This document shows, piece after piece, positions 45,803-54,712 of a DNA stretch of 56,979 bases. The DNA is from Endozoicomonas acroporae. Lineage in GTDB: Bacteria > Pseudomonadota > Gammaproteobacteria > Pseudomonadales > Endozoicomonadaceae. The DNA lies in NCBI RefSeq assembly GCF_002864045.1, contig NZ_PJPV01000058.1:1-56979 (forward strand). Reading direction: 5' to 3'. Position numbers and translations under genes: made by a program. Below the pieces are notes generated by a model that was given only the letters and a program-made list of their open reading frames with translations, did no database searches and was not told where the DNA came from. The number at the start of each line of letters is the position of its first letter. The first letter of the stretch is position 1.

Positions 45803-45864
45803 GATTGTTCTCTTTATTGTTATCGGTGGTCAGAGCCAGTGGGCTGCTGTTCGCCATGCGTTGG

Positions 45865-45879
45865 GCAAATGTTGAGCCA
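45865..45879 (-). promoter_or_regulatory. Sigma-54 promoter of the peptide ABC operon
   Basis: Reading the minus strand, TGGCTC-AACAT-TTGC matches the -24/-12 consensus at nine of ten positions with exact spacing. The expected start point near 45853 leaves a ~50-base leader before the binding-lipoprotein ATG at 45802. The NtrC-like site 150 bases upstream supports it. Confidence 0.75.
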
Positions 45880-46018
45880 GAAACGCATACATTTTCCAGA
45901 GATAGCCAGGGTGTTGGCTGATCAGCTGCTAACGAATTCTACGTATTTATCCCTATCTCGTCACCTTTCAATTAATAATACGTCTTATGACGTTTAGTGG
46001 TGCGGCCATAAAGCAAAA

Positions 46019-46035
46019 TGCACCAATATGGCGCA
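46019..46035. promoter_or_regulatory. NtrC enhancer site
   Basis: TGCACCAATATGGCGCA matches the 17-base NtrC palindrome TGCACCA-N3-TGGTGCA with one mismatch. It is about 160-170 bases upstream of the predicted sigma-54 start, the usual enhancer distance. A half site TGGTGC lies nearby at 45998-46003. The rest of the 762-bp gap to the divergent TonB receptor gene is AT-rich with no Fur box that I could identify. Confidence 0.7.
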
Positions 46036-46564
46036 AGATAGAAAAGATTACTGACAGGGGATGGTTGGAAAAATTGCAGAGTAAAAGCCTTTGTTATCTG
46101 CAATTGGCTAGTAAAATATCCTTTCTGTGAGGCCTGTAAGTGAAAATACCTATTTTTTTGCGTTGTTTGGTTGATTTTTCTCTTTAAAAAAACTTACAGT
46201 GCGCTTACCTGTCACAAAAATGAAATATACGTACGGCTATGTAAGTATAATTTATTTCTTTTTTTAATACTTGTGTTTGCGGGTGACGTAAAATTGGAAT
46301 GATGATTGCATGGTCGCGTTTGTGGATGTGAAAGCATGACAGGTATGACTGCATCAATGTCTAACCGACAATTGCAGTATAAGTTGGTGATAAGCCAATA
46401 GTGTGGTGAAGGTTAATAACCGGATCAGCACAGGGGAGCTACAAGGGGATGTCTCCATCGGGGATGGAAGTAGTAAGAGCGTAGCCCGCCACGGCGGTGT
46501 ACAGGCAGGGAGCCAAAAGCTCAGGCTGGCCATAATAAACACAACAAGTGAGCAAGGAAAAAGA

Positions 46565-49180
46565 ATGTTTAGAAGGACGGTGTTGAGTACAGCGGTTGCT
46601 GTTGCTTTAGGGTCTTCGTTTGTCTCGTTGGCAGCATATTCTAATGAGGATTCGGTTGAAAAGCTGGAGAAAATCCAGGTGACCGGGTCGCGGATTTCTC
46701 GGGTGGATGTTGAAGGCCCAACTCCAGTTGTTGTTTTTGATCGAGAGGCTATTGAGAGCTCCGGAGCAGCAACAATTGCGGAATTTCTGAAAGAGTCCCC
46801 GATGCTTATGGGGCCATCCATGATTACTGAGAATGAAACCTTGTCTCAGGTGGCTGGTGCTGCTGGTATGAATTATCGCGGGTTTGGTAATGATGCAACT
46901 CTGGTTTTGCTAAACGGTCGACGACTGCCAGATAACCCAATTTCAGCAACATTTGTTGATATTAATCAGCTCCCATCTGCGGCAGTTGAAAGAATTGAAG
47001 TTCTCAACGATGGAGCATCTGCCATTTACGGTTCCGATGCTGTTGCTGGTGTAATTAACATCATTACACGCACGGAATATGATGGCGCTACCGTAAGTTT
47101 TAAAAAAGGGACTTCAGGTGATTTTGATGGTGGTCAGGATACGCTTTCCATTGTGACCGGAACGAGTAACGACAGTACACGAGTACTCTTTACTGCTGAT
47201 TTTTTCAAGCAGGATATTGTAAAAGCTACAGATCGAGATTTTTCCAATTCTGCAGTGAAAAATGGATATGATGGACGTAGTTCATTTGGCTATCCCTCTA
47301 CTGTATTTAAATCCGGTTTTTCTGAAGCAGCTGCTCCTGCTGATTGCTCTCCTGAGAATATACAGCCTTCTTCTAATGCTGCTTCTGGTACAGAGTGCTT
47401 ATATGACTACTCAAGTGATTATCAGTTGATTCCTGAATCAGAACGTTATGGTGTCTTTGGTATTGTTGAGCATGACTTTACTGACACTTTAACTGGTTTT
47501 GCGCAATTGCGTTACACTAAGTCAGAAACGATTACATCCAATGCCGCTGCGCCGGGCTTTTTAGAAGTTGAAGTTACAAATGATTATTTGCCATATGTTT
47601 CTGGGTTATCAGGTGTTGGCGTGGGAGATACGGTTTACGTCGCACGACGCTGGAATGAATTTGGTAAGCGAGAGAAAGAGAATACCAATTCTTCAGCTGA
47701 AGGGATTTTTGGTTTGACAGGTTCCTTTTCGGATGTATTTGTTGCAGGTGATTTGAACTGGACAGCGGAAATTGGCCATAGCGTATCAAAAGGGTTACAA
47801 AAAGGAATAAATGGTCAGTTATACAGAACTTCCATGGAGGCAGGCGTTGCTAGTGGAGATATTAACCCGTTTGATCCCAGTAAAAATGATGCTGAAACAA
47901 TTGCTAAGTATCAACAAACTCCAGAACGTGAAGGTGAGTTGAAGCTTTCTTTTGCAAACCTCCGTATGGATGGTTATCTGGATGATCTTGATCTTGGCTG
48001 GGCGTATGGCTTGGAGGCTAGAAAAGAAAAGTATTTCGATCAAACAACCGAAAATTATGATGACATTATTGGTGGTGCTTCAGGTAATGGTGGTGGAGAC
48101 AGGAAGGTGGCAGCCTCTTACCTGGAGTTTGCTCATTCCCCGGTTGATATGCTTGAGCTGGGTACCGCCGTACGCTACGACAAGTACGACGACTTTGGTG
48201 ACTCTGTCACAGGCAAGTTGTCAGCTGGATTGCGTCCTGCTGATGAAGTTTTGATTAGGGCTAGCATTTCAACAGGGTTTAAGGCTCCTGACTTAAAGGA
48301 GCTCTACCTTGGTAAGAGTGAGGGTGTTCAGCGAGTTGTGGATACCAAGGTTTGTAATCAAACCAAGGGTTCAGGTACAGCAGCTGAAATTGCTCAGGCT
48401 TGTAAGAAAAAAGAAGTCTACTCAGTTTCTGGAGGTAACGAAGAACTGGATGCTGAGCGTTCTAAATCTCTGAATATGGGCGTCGTTTGGAGTGTTACTG
48501 ACCAGCTGTCAGCATCTGTAGATTATTGGGATATTCGCGTTGATGATAAAATTAAAACTATTGGAGCGCAGGAGATTCTAAATAATGAAGCTCAGTTTGC
48601 CGACCTTGTTGAACGTAATGGTGCTGGTCAGCTTGGTGGTAAAGAAAGCGGTTCCAAGATTACCGATACCTATCAGAACGTAGCTGAAGAGCGTGGAAAA
48701 GGTGTTGATATCGCTGTCAACTATAGTCTGCCTACTACTGATCTGGGGCAGTTTGATATTCGCTGGGATACAACTCATCTTTTGTCTTTTAAGCGCACTA
48801 AAGGTGTGAGTGGAACACTGTGTGAAGAAGCTGGCACTTATGGTGAGCCCGAGTGGAAGTCTTCTCTTGCCTTGAACTGGAAGCGTGATGCTTGGAGTAG
48901 TAACGCTACTGTCAAGTATATCGGCAGTTATGATGACAATGGTGACGGAAGAACTTCTGGTTGTGACTTCGCGAATACTGAGGAAGTTAAATCTTATACC
49001 ACGCTTGATCTTCAGTTAGGTTATGAATTTGATACCGGAACAAAAATGCTTGCTGGTATTAAGAATGCTACCGACGAAGAGCCTCCATTCTCTAAAGAAA
49101 ATTTGTGGCCTTGGTACAATCAGGCGCTATATAGCCCAGCAGGAAGATTTGTTTATGCTGAGATAAAACATACTTTCTGA
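46565..49180 (+). CDS. TonB-dependent outer-membrane receptor
   Basis: The 871-residue protein has a signal peptide (VLSTAVAVALGSSFVSLAAYS), a TonB box-like segment (EKIQVTGSRI), a plug domain (GPTPVVVFDREAIESSGAATIAEFL, LLNGRRLP, IEVLNDGASAIYGSDAVAGVINI) and a large beta-barrel ending in Phe (YAEIKHTF), as needed for BAM insertion. The ATG at 46565 follows AAGGA and gives the signal peptide; an upstream in-frame start at 46403 would add an implausible leader. The substrate is not evident: the plug type is common among receptors for large organic ligands rather than siderophores. It lies upstream of a dedicated TonB2-like operon, which probably energises it. Confidence 0.92.
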   Translation: MFRRTVLSTAVAVALGSSFVSLAAYSNEDSVEKLEKIQVTGSRISRVDVEGPTPVVVFDREAIESSGAATIAEFLKESPMLMGPSMITENETLSQVAGAAGMNYRGFGNDATLVLLNGRRLPDNPISATFVDINQLPSAAVERIEVLNDGASAIYGSDAVAGVINIITRTEYDGATVSFKKGTSGDFDGGQDTLSIVTGTSNDSTRVLFTADFFKQDIVKATDRDFSNSAVKNGYDGRSSFGYPSTVFKSGFSEAAAPADCSPENIQPSSNAASGTECLYDYSSDYQLIPESERYGVFGIVEHDFTDTLTGFAQLRYTKSETITSNAAAPGFLEVEVTNDYLPYVSGLSGVGVGDTVYVARRWNEFGKREKENTNSSAEGIFGLTGSFSDVFVAGDLNWTAEIGHSVSKGLQKGINGQLYRTSMEAGVASGDINPFDPSKNDAETIAKYQQTPEREGELKLSFANLRMDGYLDDLDLGWAYGLEARKEKYFDQTTENYDDIIGGASGNGGGDRKVAASYLEFAHSPVDMLELGTAVRYDKYDDFGDSVTGKLSAGLRPADEVLIRASISTGFKAPDLKELYLGKSEGVQRVVDTKVCNQTKGSGTAAEIAQACKKKEVYSVSGGNEELDAERSKSLNMGVVWSVTDQLSASVDYWDIRVDDKIKTIGAQEILNNEAQFADLVERNGAGQLGGKESGSKITDTYQNVAEERGKGVDIAVNYSLPTTDLGQFDIRWDTTHLLSFKRTKGVSGTLCEEAGTYGEPEWKSSLALNWKRDAWSSNATVKYIGSYDDNGDGRTSGCDFANTEEVKSYTTLDLQLGYEFDTGTKMLAGIKNATDEEPPFSKENLWPWYNQALYSPAGRFVYAEIKHTF

Positions 49181-49205
49181 TCACGGCGCTCATTCCCACG
49201 GCCCT

Positions 49206-49399
49206 GAGGCTGTTGCGAAACCCGGACAATGGTCACGATGTAGGTCGGTTTGCATGCAAGCCGACTCGTGGCATCAACGCCATCCCCCATGAAACTCAGA
49301 GATTTAAAGATCATGGTTCATGGCGGTTGGTTCGGGTGTCGGCTCCTTTCGGAACCGACCTACGCGGAGAGGCTCGCTTTCGGGTTTCGCGACAGCCTC
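49206..49399. mobile_element. 194-bp palindromic element (third repeat type)
   Basis: GAGGCTGTTGCGAAACCCG at the left is matched at the right by the complement with one change (CGGGTTTCGCGACAGCCTC). A second complementary pair, GTAGGTCGGTT and AACCGACCTAC, lies inside. It is non-coding and occupies most of the 322-bp gap between the receptor gene and the DUF3450 gene. ATTCCCACGG and CCGTTGGAAT on its flanks suggest it lies within a larger palindrome. Confidence 0.7.
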
Positions 49400-49434
49400 C
49401 CCCCCGTTGGAATGCATACCTGAATCCGATATGA

Positions 49435-49457
49435 ATTCCCACGCAGAGCATGGGAAT
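49435..49457. repeat. Short REP-like palindrome
   Basis: ATTCCCACGC and GCATGGGAAT form a hairpin related to the one at 39466-39489. It lies 45 bases before the DUF3450 start codon. Such TTCCCACGC-type palindromes are dispersed in many proteobacterial genomes. Confidence 0.5.
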
Positions 49458-49502
49458 CAACTCCAAGTAAACAATAAAAACACACATGGGAAATGGCAGT
49501 CC

Positions 49503-50303
49503 ATGGATAAGAAAAAAACCACCCACAAGGTAAAAGGCCTGTGCAGCACGCTGGTACTCAGCACTGCGTTGTCCGCTTCAATAGTCATTCCAACCGCATT
49601 TGCCCAGGACCCTTTGAGCAGTGCACTCACGACACAACAGAAAACCGATAAAGCATCCCAGCGCTCCCAGGCGAAGGTGAATACCCTTTCTGACCAGACC
49701 CAGGAGCTGCTGGCAGAGTACAAAAGCACCATTCGTCAGGTGGAAGCATTAACGGTCTACAACCGCCAGCTGCAAAAAGTCGTCAATGCCCAGCAAACAG
49801 AAATTGAATCCATGCTGGCCCAGATCGAAACACTGGATCAGACTAATATCGAAATCACACCACTGATGTTGAAAATGGTGGATGGTCTGGAAGACTTTAT
49901 TGCCCTGGATGTGCCCTTCCAGCAGGAAGAGCGGACTGACCGTGTCGCCCGACTCCGGGAAACCATGGATAGCCCCAACGTCACTACCTCGGAAAAATAC
50001 CGCAAAATTCTTGAAGCCTATCAGATTGAAAACGACTTCGGTCGTACCATCGAGGCCTATGAAGCCAGCCTTGGTGAAGGTGACGATACCCGCACCTACA
50101 ACTTCCTTCGTATAGGCCGCCTGGCGCTGCTTTACCAATCTCTGGACGGCGAAGAAACCGGCCAGTGGAACAGCGACACCCGCAGTTGGGAAGTACTCCC
50201 GGATAACTACCGTGCCGGTGTTAACCAGGGCCTGAAAATTGCCCGCAAACAGGCACCCCATAACCTGATCAAACTGCCGGTACGCGCTGCGGAGGATGCA
50301 TAA
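49503..50303 (+). CDS. DUF3450 family periplasmic protein of the TonB2 cluster
   Basis: The 266-residue protein has a signal peptide (LVLSTALSASIVIPTAFA) and then a long coiled coil (about residues 45-115: LLAEYKSTIRQVEALTVYNRQLQKVVNAQQTEIESML), followed by the conserved DUF3450 core (MLKMVDGLEDFIALDVPFQQEERTDRVARL in part). DUF3450 genes regularly precede ttpC-exbB-exbD-tonB clusters, where the protein is thought to act in the periplasm. The ATG at 49503 gives the signal peptide. Stop and next start overlap (TAATG). Confidence 0.88.
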   Translation: MDKKKTTHKVKGLCSTLVLSTALSASIVIPTAFAQDPLSSALTTQQKTDKASQRSQAKVNTLSDQTQELLAEYKSTIRQVEALTVYNRQLQKVVNAQQTEIESMLAQIETLDQTNIEITPLMLKMVDGLEDFIALDVPFQQEERTDRVARLRETMDSPNVTTSEKYRKILEAYQIENDFGRTIEAYEASLGEGDDTRTYNFLRIGRLALLYQSLDGEETGQWNSDTRSWEVLPDNYRAGVNQGLKIARKQAPHNLIKLPVRAAEDA

Positions 50304-51730
50304 TGAAGTACATTACCGCTATTACAAAAGCAGTGGTAAAACCACTGGTGGTATCCCTGGGGCTTGGCCTGACATTCTCGGCCGGTGCCAGCGAAGGTGC
50401 TGCTGCGCTGCAGGATCTGTTGAATAAAATCAAGGCAGACAGCGTTACCGAAAGCCGTGAAAACAAAGCCCGTGAAGCACGCTTCTTAAGTGATAAAAAC
50501 TCACAACAGCGTTTGCTGGCAGAAGCTAAAGCGGAGCTTAAGGCCCAGGAAACCCTGAGTGACCAGTTGCTCAAGCAGTCAGACGACAATGAGAAAGTTC
50601 TTAAGGAAACTCAGAATACGCTGGATATTCGCTCTGGAGAGCTGAAAGAACTGTTCGGTGTTGTACGTCAGTTTGCCGGTGATAACAAAGGTATCTTTGA
50701 AGCCTCCATGATCACCGCACAATATCCTGAAAGAACCACTTTTATGGCCGAAATGGCAGAAAGTAAAAAACTGCCAACAACCGCCAAACTGGAGCAGTTC
50801 TGGCACGAAGTACTCCGTGAAATGGTGGAATCCGGTCGTGTGGTTAACATGCCGGCCACGGTTATTTACGGAGAAGGCGATGAGGCTCAGAAAGACATCA
50901 TTCGTGTCGGTAGCTTTAATGCCATCGCCGATGGTAAATACCTGACTTACTCTCCAGCCGTTGGCAAATTCCAGGAGCTGTCCCGTCAGCCTCAGTCCGG
51001 CATTCTCTCTGCCGTTGCTGAGCTGGAAGCCTCTGCCGCCGGTTATACACCGTTCTATGTAGATCCATCTCGTGGCCAGATTCTCTCACTGCTGGTGCAA
51101 AGCCCAAGTATTGGGGAGCGAATCGATCAGGGTGGAGTTGTCGGCTATGTCATCCTTGGTCTGGGTGCCTTTGGTCTGCTGCTGGCGGCTGCCTGCTTTA
51201 TTAACCTGACACGAATTGGTCAGGGTGTTCGCAAACAGCAGAAAACCGATCAGGTCATCAAAGGTAATCCTCTGGGTGACATCATGCAGGCTTATCAGGA
51301 TAACCGTGATGCCGACCTTGAAACCCTCGAGTTGAAACTTGATGAAATCATCATGCGTGCAGCGCCTTCTATTGAGCGTGGTGTGGGTGGTATCAAACTG
51401 ATCGCTTCGGTAGCACCACTGTTGGGACTGCTGGGTACGGTGGTTGGTATGATTGCTACTTTCCAGGCCATTACCCTGTTTGGTACCGGTGATCCGAAGC
51501 TGATGGCAAACGGTATTTCCGAAGCACTGGTAACCACTATGCTGGGCCTGGTTGTCGCCATTCCGACCCTGTTTACCCACAGCCTGGTGAATAGCAAGAG
51601 TCGTCGTCTGATTCAGGTACTTGAAGAGCAGAGCGCCGGTTTTATTGCCCGTCATCAGGAGCAGGACCTGAATACTGGCGCACGTAATGCTCGTACTACG
51701 GTGTCCGTCAACGCTGCTGAACCGGCGTAA
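50303..51730 (+). CDS. TtpC-like MotA/TolQ/ExbB proton channel protein
   Basis: The 475-residue protein has a signal-like N-terminus (LVVSLGLGLTFSAGA), a periplasmic coiled coil (residues about 35-125), a globular periplasmic region, then three membrane helices with the MotA/TolQ/ExbB channel domain (SVAPLLGLLGTVVGMIATFQAIT). This fusion of a long periplasmic domain with an ExbB-like domain is characteristic of TtpC, the extra component of Vibrio TonB2 systems required for energy transfer. It sits directly before exbB. Confidence 0.9.
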   Translation: MKYITAITKAVVKPLVVSLGLGLTFSAGASEGAAALQDLLNKIKADSVTESRENKAREARFLSDKNSQQRLLAEAKAELKAQETLSDQLLKQSDDNEKVLKETQNTLDIRSGELKELFGVVRQFAGDNKGIFEASMITAQYPERTTFMAEMAESKKLPTTAKLEQFWHEVLREMVESGRVVNMPATVIYGEGDEAQKDIIRVGSFNAIADGKYLTYSPAVGKFQELSRQPQSGILSAVAELEASAAGYTPFYVDPSRGQILSLLVQSPSIGERIDQGGVVGYVILGLGAFGLLLAAACFINLTRIGQGVRKQQKTDQVIKGNPLGDIMQAYQDNRDADLETLELKLDEIIMRAAPSIERGVGGIKLIASVAPLLGLLGTVVGMIATFQAITLFGTGDPKLMANGISEALVTTMLGLVVAIPTLFTHSLVNSKSRRLIQVLEEQSAGFIARHQEQDLNTGARNARTTVSVNAAEPA

Positions 51731-51740
51731 GGAGTAATCC

Positions 51741-52262
51741 ATGCTCTGGTTACTGGAAGAAATTGACTCCATTCGCCGCTTTTTAGGCATGGGCGGCGAT
51801 GTACTGATGATGCTCTTTGTGCTGACCCTGATGCTCTGGGTGCTGGTGATTGAGCGTTATCTGTTCTTTTTTCTCGAAAGCCCGAAGCTGGTTAAGGGAA
51901 CCATTGAGAAGTGGCAGAACCGGTCGGACAAGTTGTCCTGGCAGGCCCGGCATATTCGTACCGCCATGATCTCCGAGGTCTCCCTGAGTGCAAAGCAGGG
52001 GCTGCCCATGATCAAAACCCTGATCGCCCTTTGTCCATTATTAGGACTGCTGGGCACCGTCGTGGGCATGGTTCAGGTATTTGATGTGCTGGCCGTCACC
52101 GGTACCGGCAGCCCAAGGGCCATGGCCTCGGGTATTTCCAAGGCCACGATTCCTACCATGGCAGGAATGGTGGCCGCACTCTCCGGTCTTTATTTCAGCG
52201 CACTGCTTGAGAAGCGTGCCGACCGGGTGAGCCATAAAGTCGCCGATTCCATGCAGCATTGA
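51741..52262 (+). CDS. exbB: ExbB-type proton channel subunit
   Basis: The 173-residue inner-membrane protein has the MotA/TolQ/ExbB core (LIALCPLLGLLGTVVGMVQVFD, then GISKATIPTMAGMVAALSGLYF). It forms the proton channel with ExbD that powers TonB. Its length is typical of the short ExbB2 type. AAGGAG precedes the ATG, 10 bases after the ttpC-like stop. Confidence 0.93.
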   Translation: MLWLLEEIDSIRRFLGMGGDVLMMLFVLTLMLWVLVIERYLFFFLESPKLVKGTIEKWQNRSDKLSWQARHIRTAMISEVSLSAKQGLPMIKTLIALCPLLGLLGTVVGMVQVFDVLAVTGTGSPRAMASGISKATIPTMAGMVAALSGLYFSALLEKRADRVSHKVADSMQH

Positions 52263-52315
52263 TTGAATTGCCATTGCACTGCCCCCGGCAGTGCAACGGG
52301 TGAGAGGAAAGAATA

Positions 52316-52720
52316 ATGAGAAGACGCTATAGCAACGGCGCACAGGAAGATGCGGGGATTGATATGACACCGATGCTGGACATCGTGTTTATCATGCTCA
52401 TCTTTTTCATTGTAACAACGTCGTTTATTAAAGAAGCAGGTATTGATGTTAACCGGCCTACGGCCAACTCCGCCCAGGTGGTGAAAAAAGGCAATATCAT
52501 GATCGCCGTGAGCGACACCGGTGCGGTGTGGATTGACAAACGCCGGGTAGAAGTGGGTGCGGTGCGTGCCAACGTTGAACGCCTGAAGGCAGAAAACCCG
52601 GAAGGTGCGGTGGTAATCCAGGCGGATAAGAAATCCGAATCTGGCATTGTCGTAGAAGTCATGGACCAGGTGAGACTGGCGGGTGTTTACAGCATCTCCG
52701 TGTCTGCACGGGAACCATAA
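52316..52720 (+). CDS. exbD: ExbD/TolR biopolymer transport protein
   Basis: The 134-residue protein has the ExbD layout: short cytoplasmic N-terminus, DMTPMLDIVFIMLIFFIVTT membrane helix containing the proton-carrying Asp in MLDIVF, and a periplasmic domain. AGAGGAAAG precedes the ATG. It works with the upstream ExbB. Confidence 0.95.
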   Translation: MRRRYSNGAQEDAGIDMTPMLDIVFIMLIFFIVTTSFIKEAGIDVNRPTANSAQVVKKGNIMIAVSDTGAVWIDKRRVEVGAVRANVERLKAENPEGAVVIQADKKSESGIVVEVMDQVRLAGVYSISVSAREP

Positions 52721-52751
52721 AGCTGTTGGATCGGTGTAGTGAGAGGTGCGT

Positions 52752-53372
52752 ATGCGTTATTTGGCAGCACTCGGTCTCGGTTTTGTGGTGGCACTGGGGT
52801 TGTTTGCGGTGATGAATGCCCTGGTCAACAACAACCGCCATGAACTGGTCGAGGCCGATGATAACCGGATCAGCGAGTTTATTCGCTTGCAGCGTCCGGA
52901 AACCATCAAAGAGAAAAAGCGGGAAATCCCAAAGCCCCAGCCTAAACGGCCACCGCCACCGCCAGAGATGAAAATCTCCCAGCAGGTGGATAAGCCGGTG
53001 ATCGAGCAGGTGAAGATGGAAGTGCCCCGGGTGGATGTGGATCTTGACCTGGCCGTAGGCGACGGTGCTGGCCTGTACGCCTCTGGTGGTGTTTCTGCTG
53101 GTGGTGGTCCGGTTCCTCTGAATAAGTTCAGCCCAATGTATCCCCGTAAAGCACTGCAAAGTGGTGTGGGAGGTTCAGTGGTCTTTCAGTACACGGTTAA
53201 TGCCGATGGCCGGGTATCGGACGTAAAAATTGTCAAAGAAAAGCCCCGTGGTAAAGGATTCGGCAAGGCGATTAAAAAGGCTGCTCTGAAATGGAAATTT
53301 AAACCGGCAATGGAAGACGGTGTTGCGGTGGCACGTACACAGCAGCAGGAATATGAGTTCGTCTTGGAATAA
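52752..53372 (+). CDS. tonB: TonB-family energy transducer
   Basis: The 206-residue protein has an N-terminal membrane anchor (LAALGLGFVVALGLFAVMNAL), a Pro-rich periplasmic linker (PKPQPKRPPPPPE) and a C-terminal TonB domain (FSPMYPRKALQSGVGGSVVF, then VKIVKEKP and ALKWKFKPA). It spans the periplasm to contact TonB-dependent receptors. ATG at 52752 is preferred because AGAGG lies five bases upstream; GTG at 52746 is an alternative. Confidence 0.93.
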   Translation: MRYLAALGLGFVVALGLFAVMNALVNNNRHELVEADDNRISEFIRLQRPETIKEKKREIPKPQPKRPPPPPEMKISQQVDKPVIEQVKMEVPRVDVDLDLAVGDGAGLYASGGVSAGGGPVPLNKFSPMYPRKALQSGVGGSVVFQYTVNADGRVSDVKIVKEKPRGKGFGKAIKKAALKWKFKPAMEDGVAVARTQQQEYEFVLE

Positions 53373-53387
53373 CGAGTGGAGTAAACC

Positions 53388-54629
53388 ATGGACAGTATAA
53401 GGTTAAGTCTAAAAAAGACGGCTATGGTTTCTGTGCTGCTGGCGGGCATAAGTGCTCCGCTGGCCATGGCCGCTCCCAAAAAAGCGCCAGAGCTGCGGCA
53501 GATTACCTATAAGTACATTCTCAAAGCCCAGGAACAAATGGCTGAAGATGATTATGCCTCGGCTCGTCAAAGCCTTGAGCATGTGCTTGGCAAAGTAAAA
53601 AACAGCAAATTCGATAAGGCGGCGGTTAACCAGATGCTGGGCGTCGTATTTGCCAACCAGGAGCAATACGACAAAGCCATCGGTTATTTTCGATCAGCCC
53701 TGGCTGATGATGCACTGCATTTACCCGCAGCTCAGCAGGTTCGCTATAACCTTGCACAGCTGTTGATGATGAAAGGTCAGTACCGGGAAGGGATAGACCA
53801 GCTGAAAGTCTGGATGGCTAATCTGGATGAGAAAGTTGCGATACCGGCGAGTGCCTGGATTATGCTGGCCAACGGCTATTCCAGAATGCAGGAATGGAAA
53901 AATGTGGTAGATCCGGCGAAGCAGGCAATTGCGGCGTCGGAAGCACCTCCGGAGTCCTGGTATACCCTGTTGCTGGCCGCCCATTATGAGTTGCAAGAGA
54001 TTCCCAAAGCCATTGATGTTCTGGAAATACTGGTCACTCTGGCACCGCAGAAAAAACAGTACTGGCTGCAGCTTTCAGGCATGAATATGTCCATCAAGCG
54101 GGATGCAGCAGCACTGGCAGCACTGCGGGCAGCCTATCGCAATGGTCTGTTTGATAAAGAAAGTGACTACACACAGCTGGCAAACTTCCTGACTTATCAA
54201 CAAGTGCCTTATCAGGCTGGCGTTGTTTATTCACAGGGAATGGAAGCCGGGCTGGTTGATAGTAATTTCGAAAACCTCAAGAAGCTTGCCAATTTCTGGT
54301 CCCATGCCCGGGAGAATAGCAAGGCTATTGATGCTTTTAATCGAGCGCTGGAACTTGAGCAAGATCCTGATCTGCAGGTTAAATTGGCCAGAATGTTGGC
54401 TCGTTCCGAGCGTTATCAGGAGTTACTGACGCTGGTTGCCAATCCTTTTGACGGGATTACCGAGAAGCAGCAGGGAGAGATGCTTTTTCTGACAGGCATG
54501 GCGCATTATCAGCTGGGAGATAGTCGAAAATCACTGGGTTATATGGAGAAAGCGGCGTCTATTCAGAGCAGTAGAGGGCAGGCCAACTCCTGGATTGGCT
54601 TTTTGCAACAGGACTTGAATAACCAGTGA
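53388..54629 (+). CDS. TPR-repeat protein of the TonB2 cluster
   Basis: The 413-residue protein has a signal peptide (AMVSVLLAGISAPLAMA) and about eight tetratricopeptide-like helical repeats through the rest of the chain (for example AVNQMLGVVFANQEQYDKAIGYF in part and AIDAFNRALELEQDPDLQ). TPR proteins of this kind close many TonB2/DUF3450 operons and are presumed to assist the complex in the periplasm. A strong terminator follows, marking the operon end. Confidence 0.88.
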   Translation: MDSIRLSLKKTAMVSVLLAGISAPLAMAAPKKAPELRQITYKYILKAQEQMAEDDYASARQSLEHVLGKVKNSKFDKAAVNQMLGVVFANQEQYDKAIGYFRSALADDALHLPAAQQVRYNLAQLLMMKGQYREGIDQLKVWMANLDEKVAIPASAWIMLANGYSRMQEWKNVVDPAKQAIAASEAPPESWYTLLLAAHYELQEIPKAIDVLEILVTLAPQKKQYWLQLSGMNMSIKRDAAALAALRAAYRNGLFDKESDYTQLANFLTYQQVPYQAGVVYSQGMEAGLVDSNFENLKKLANFWSHARENSKAIDAFNRALELEQDPDLQVKLARMLARSERYQELLTLVANPFDGITEKQQGEMLFLTGMAHYQLGDSRKSLGYMEKAASIQSSRGQANSWIGFLQQDLNNQ

Positions 54630-54640
54630 CAGGCAAATAA

Positions 54641-54698
54641 ATTCCTCCCTCCCTTAACTGCCATCGTGGTTAAATCCACGGGGAGGGAGGGATTTTTT
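54641..54698 (+). terminator. Rho-independent terminator of the TonB2 operon
   Basis: TCCCTCCC and GGGAGGGA form a GC-rich stem, extended by a TTAACTGCCATCGTGGTTAA-like inner hairpin, and are followed directly by six T residues. It lies 12-70 bases after the TPR gene stop. Confidence 0.8.
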
Positions 54699-54712
54699 AT
54701 GTGAAGGAAATC

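Noticed and set aside
46180..46300. AT-rich stretch upstream of the TonB receptor considered as a Fur box
   Set aside because: No segment approaches the 19-base GATAATGATAATCATTATC pattern.
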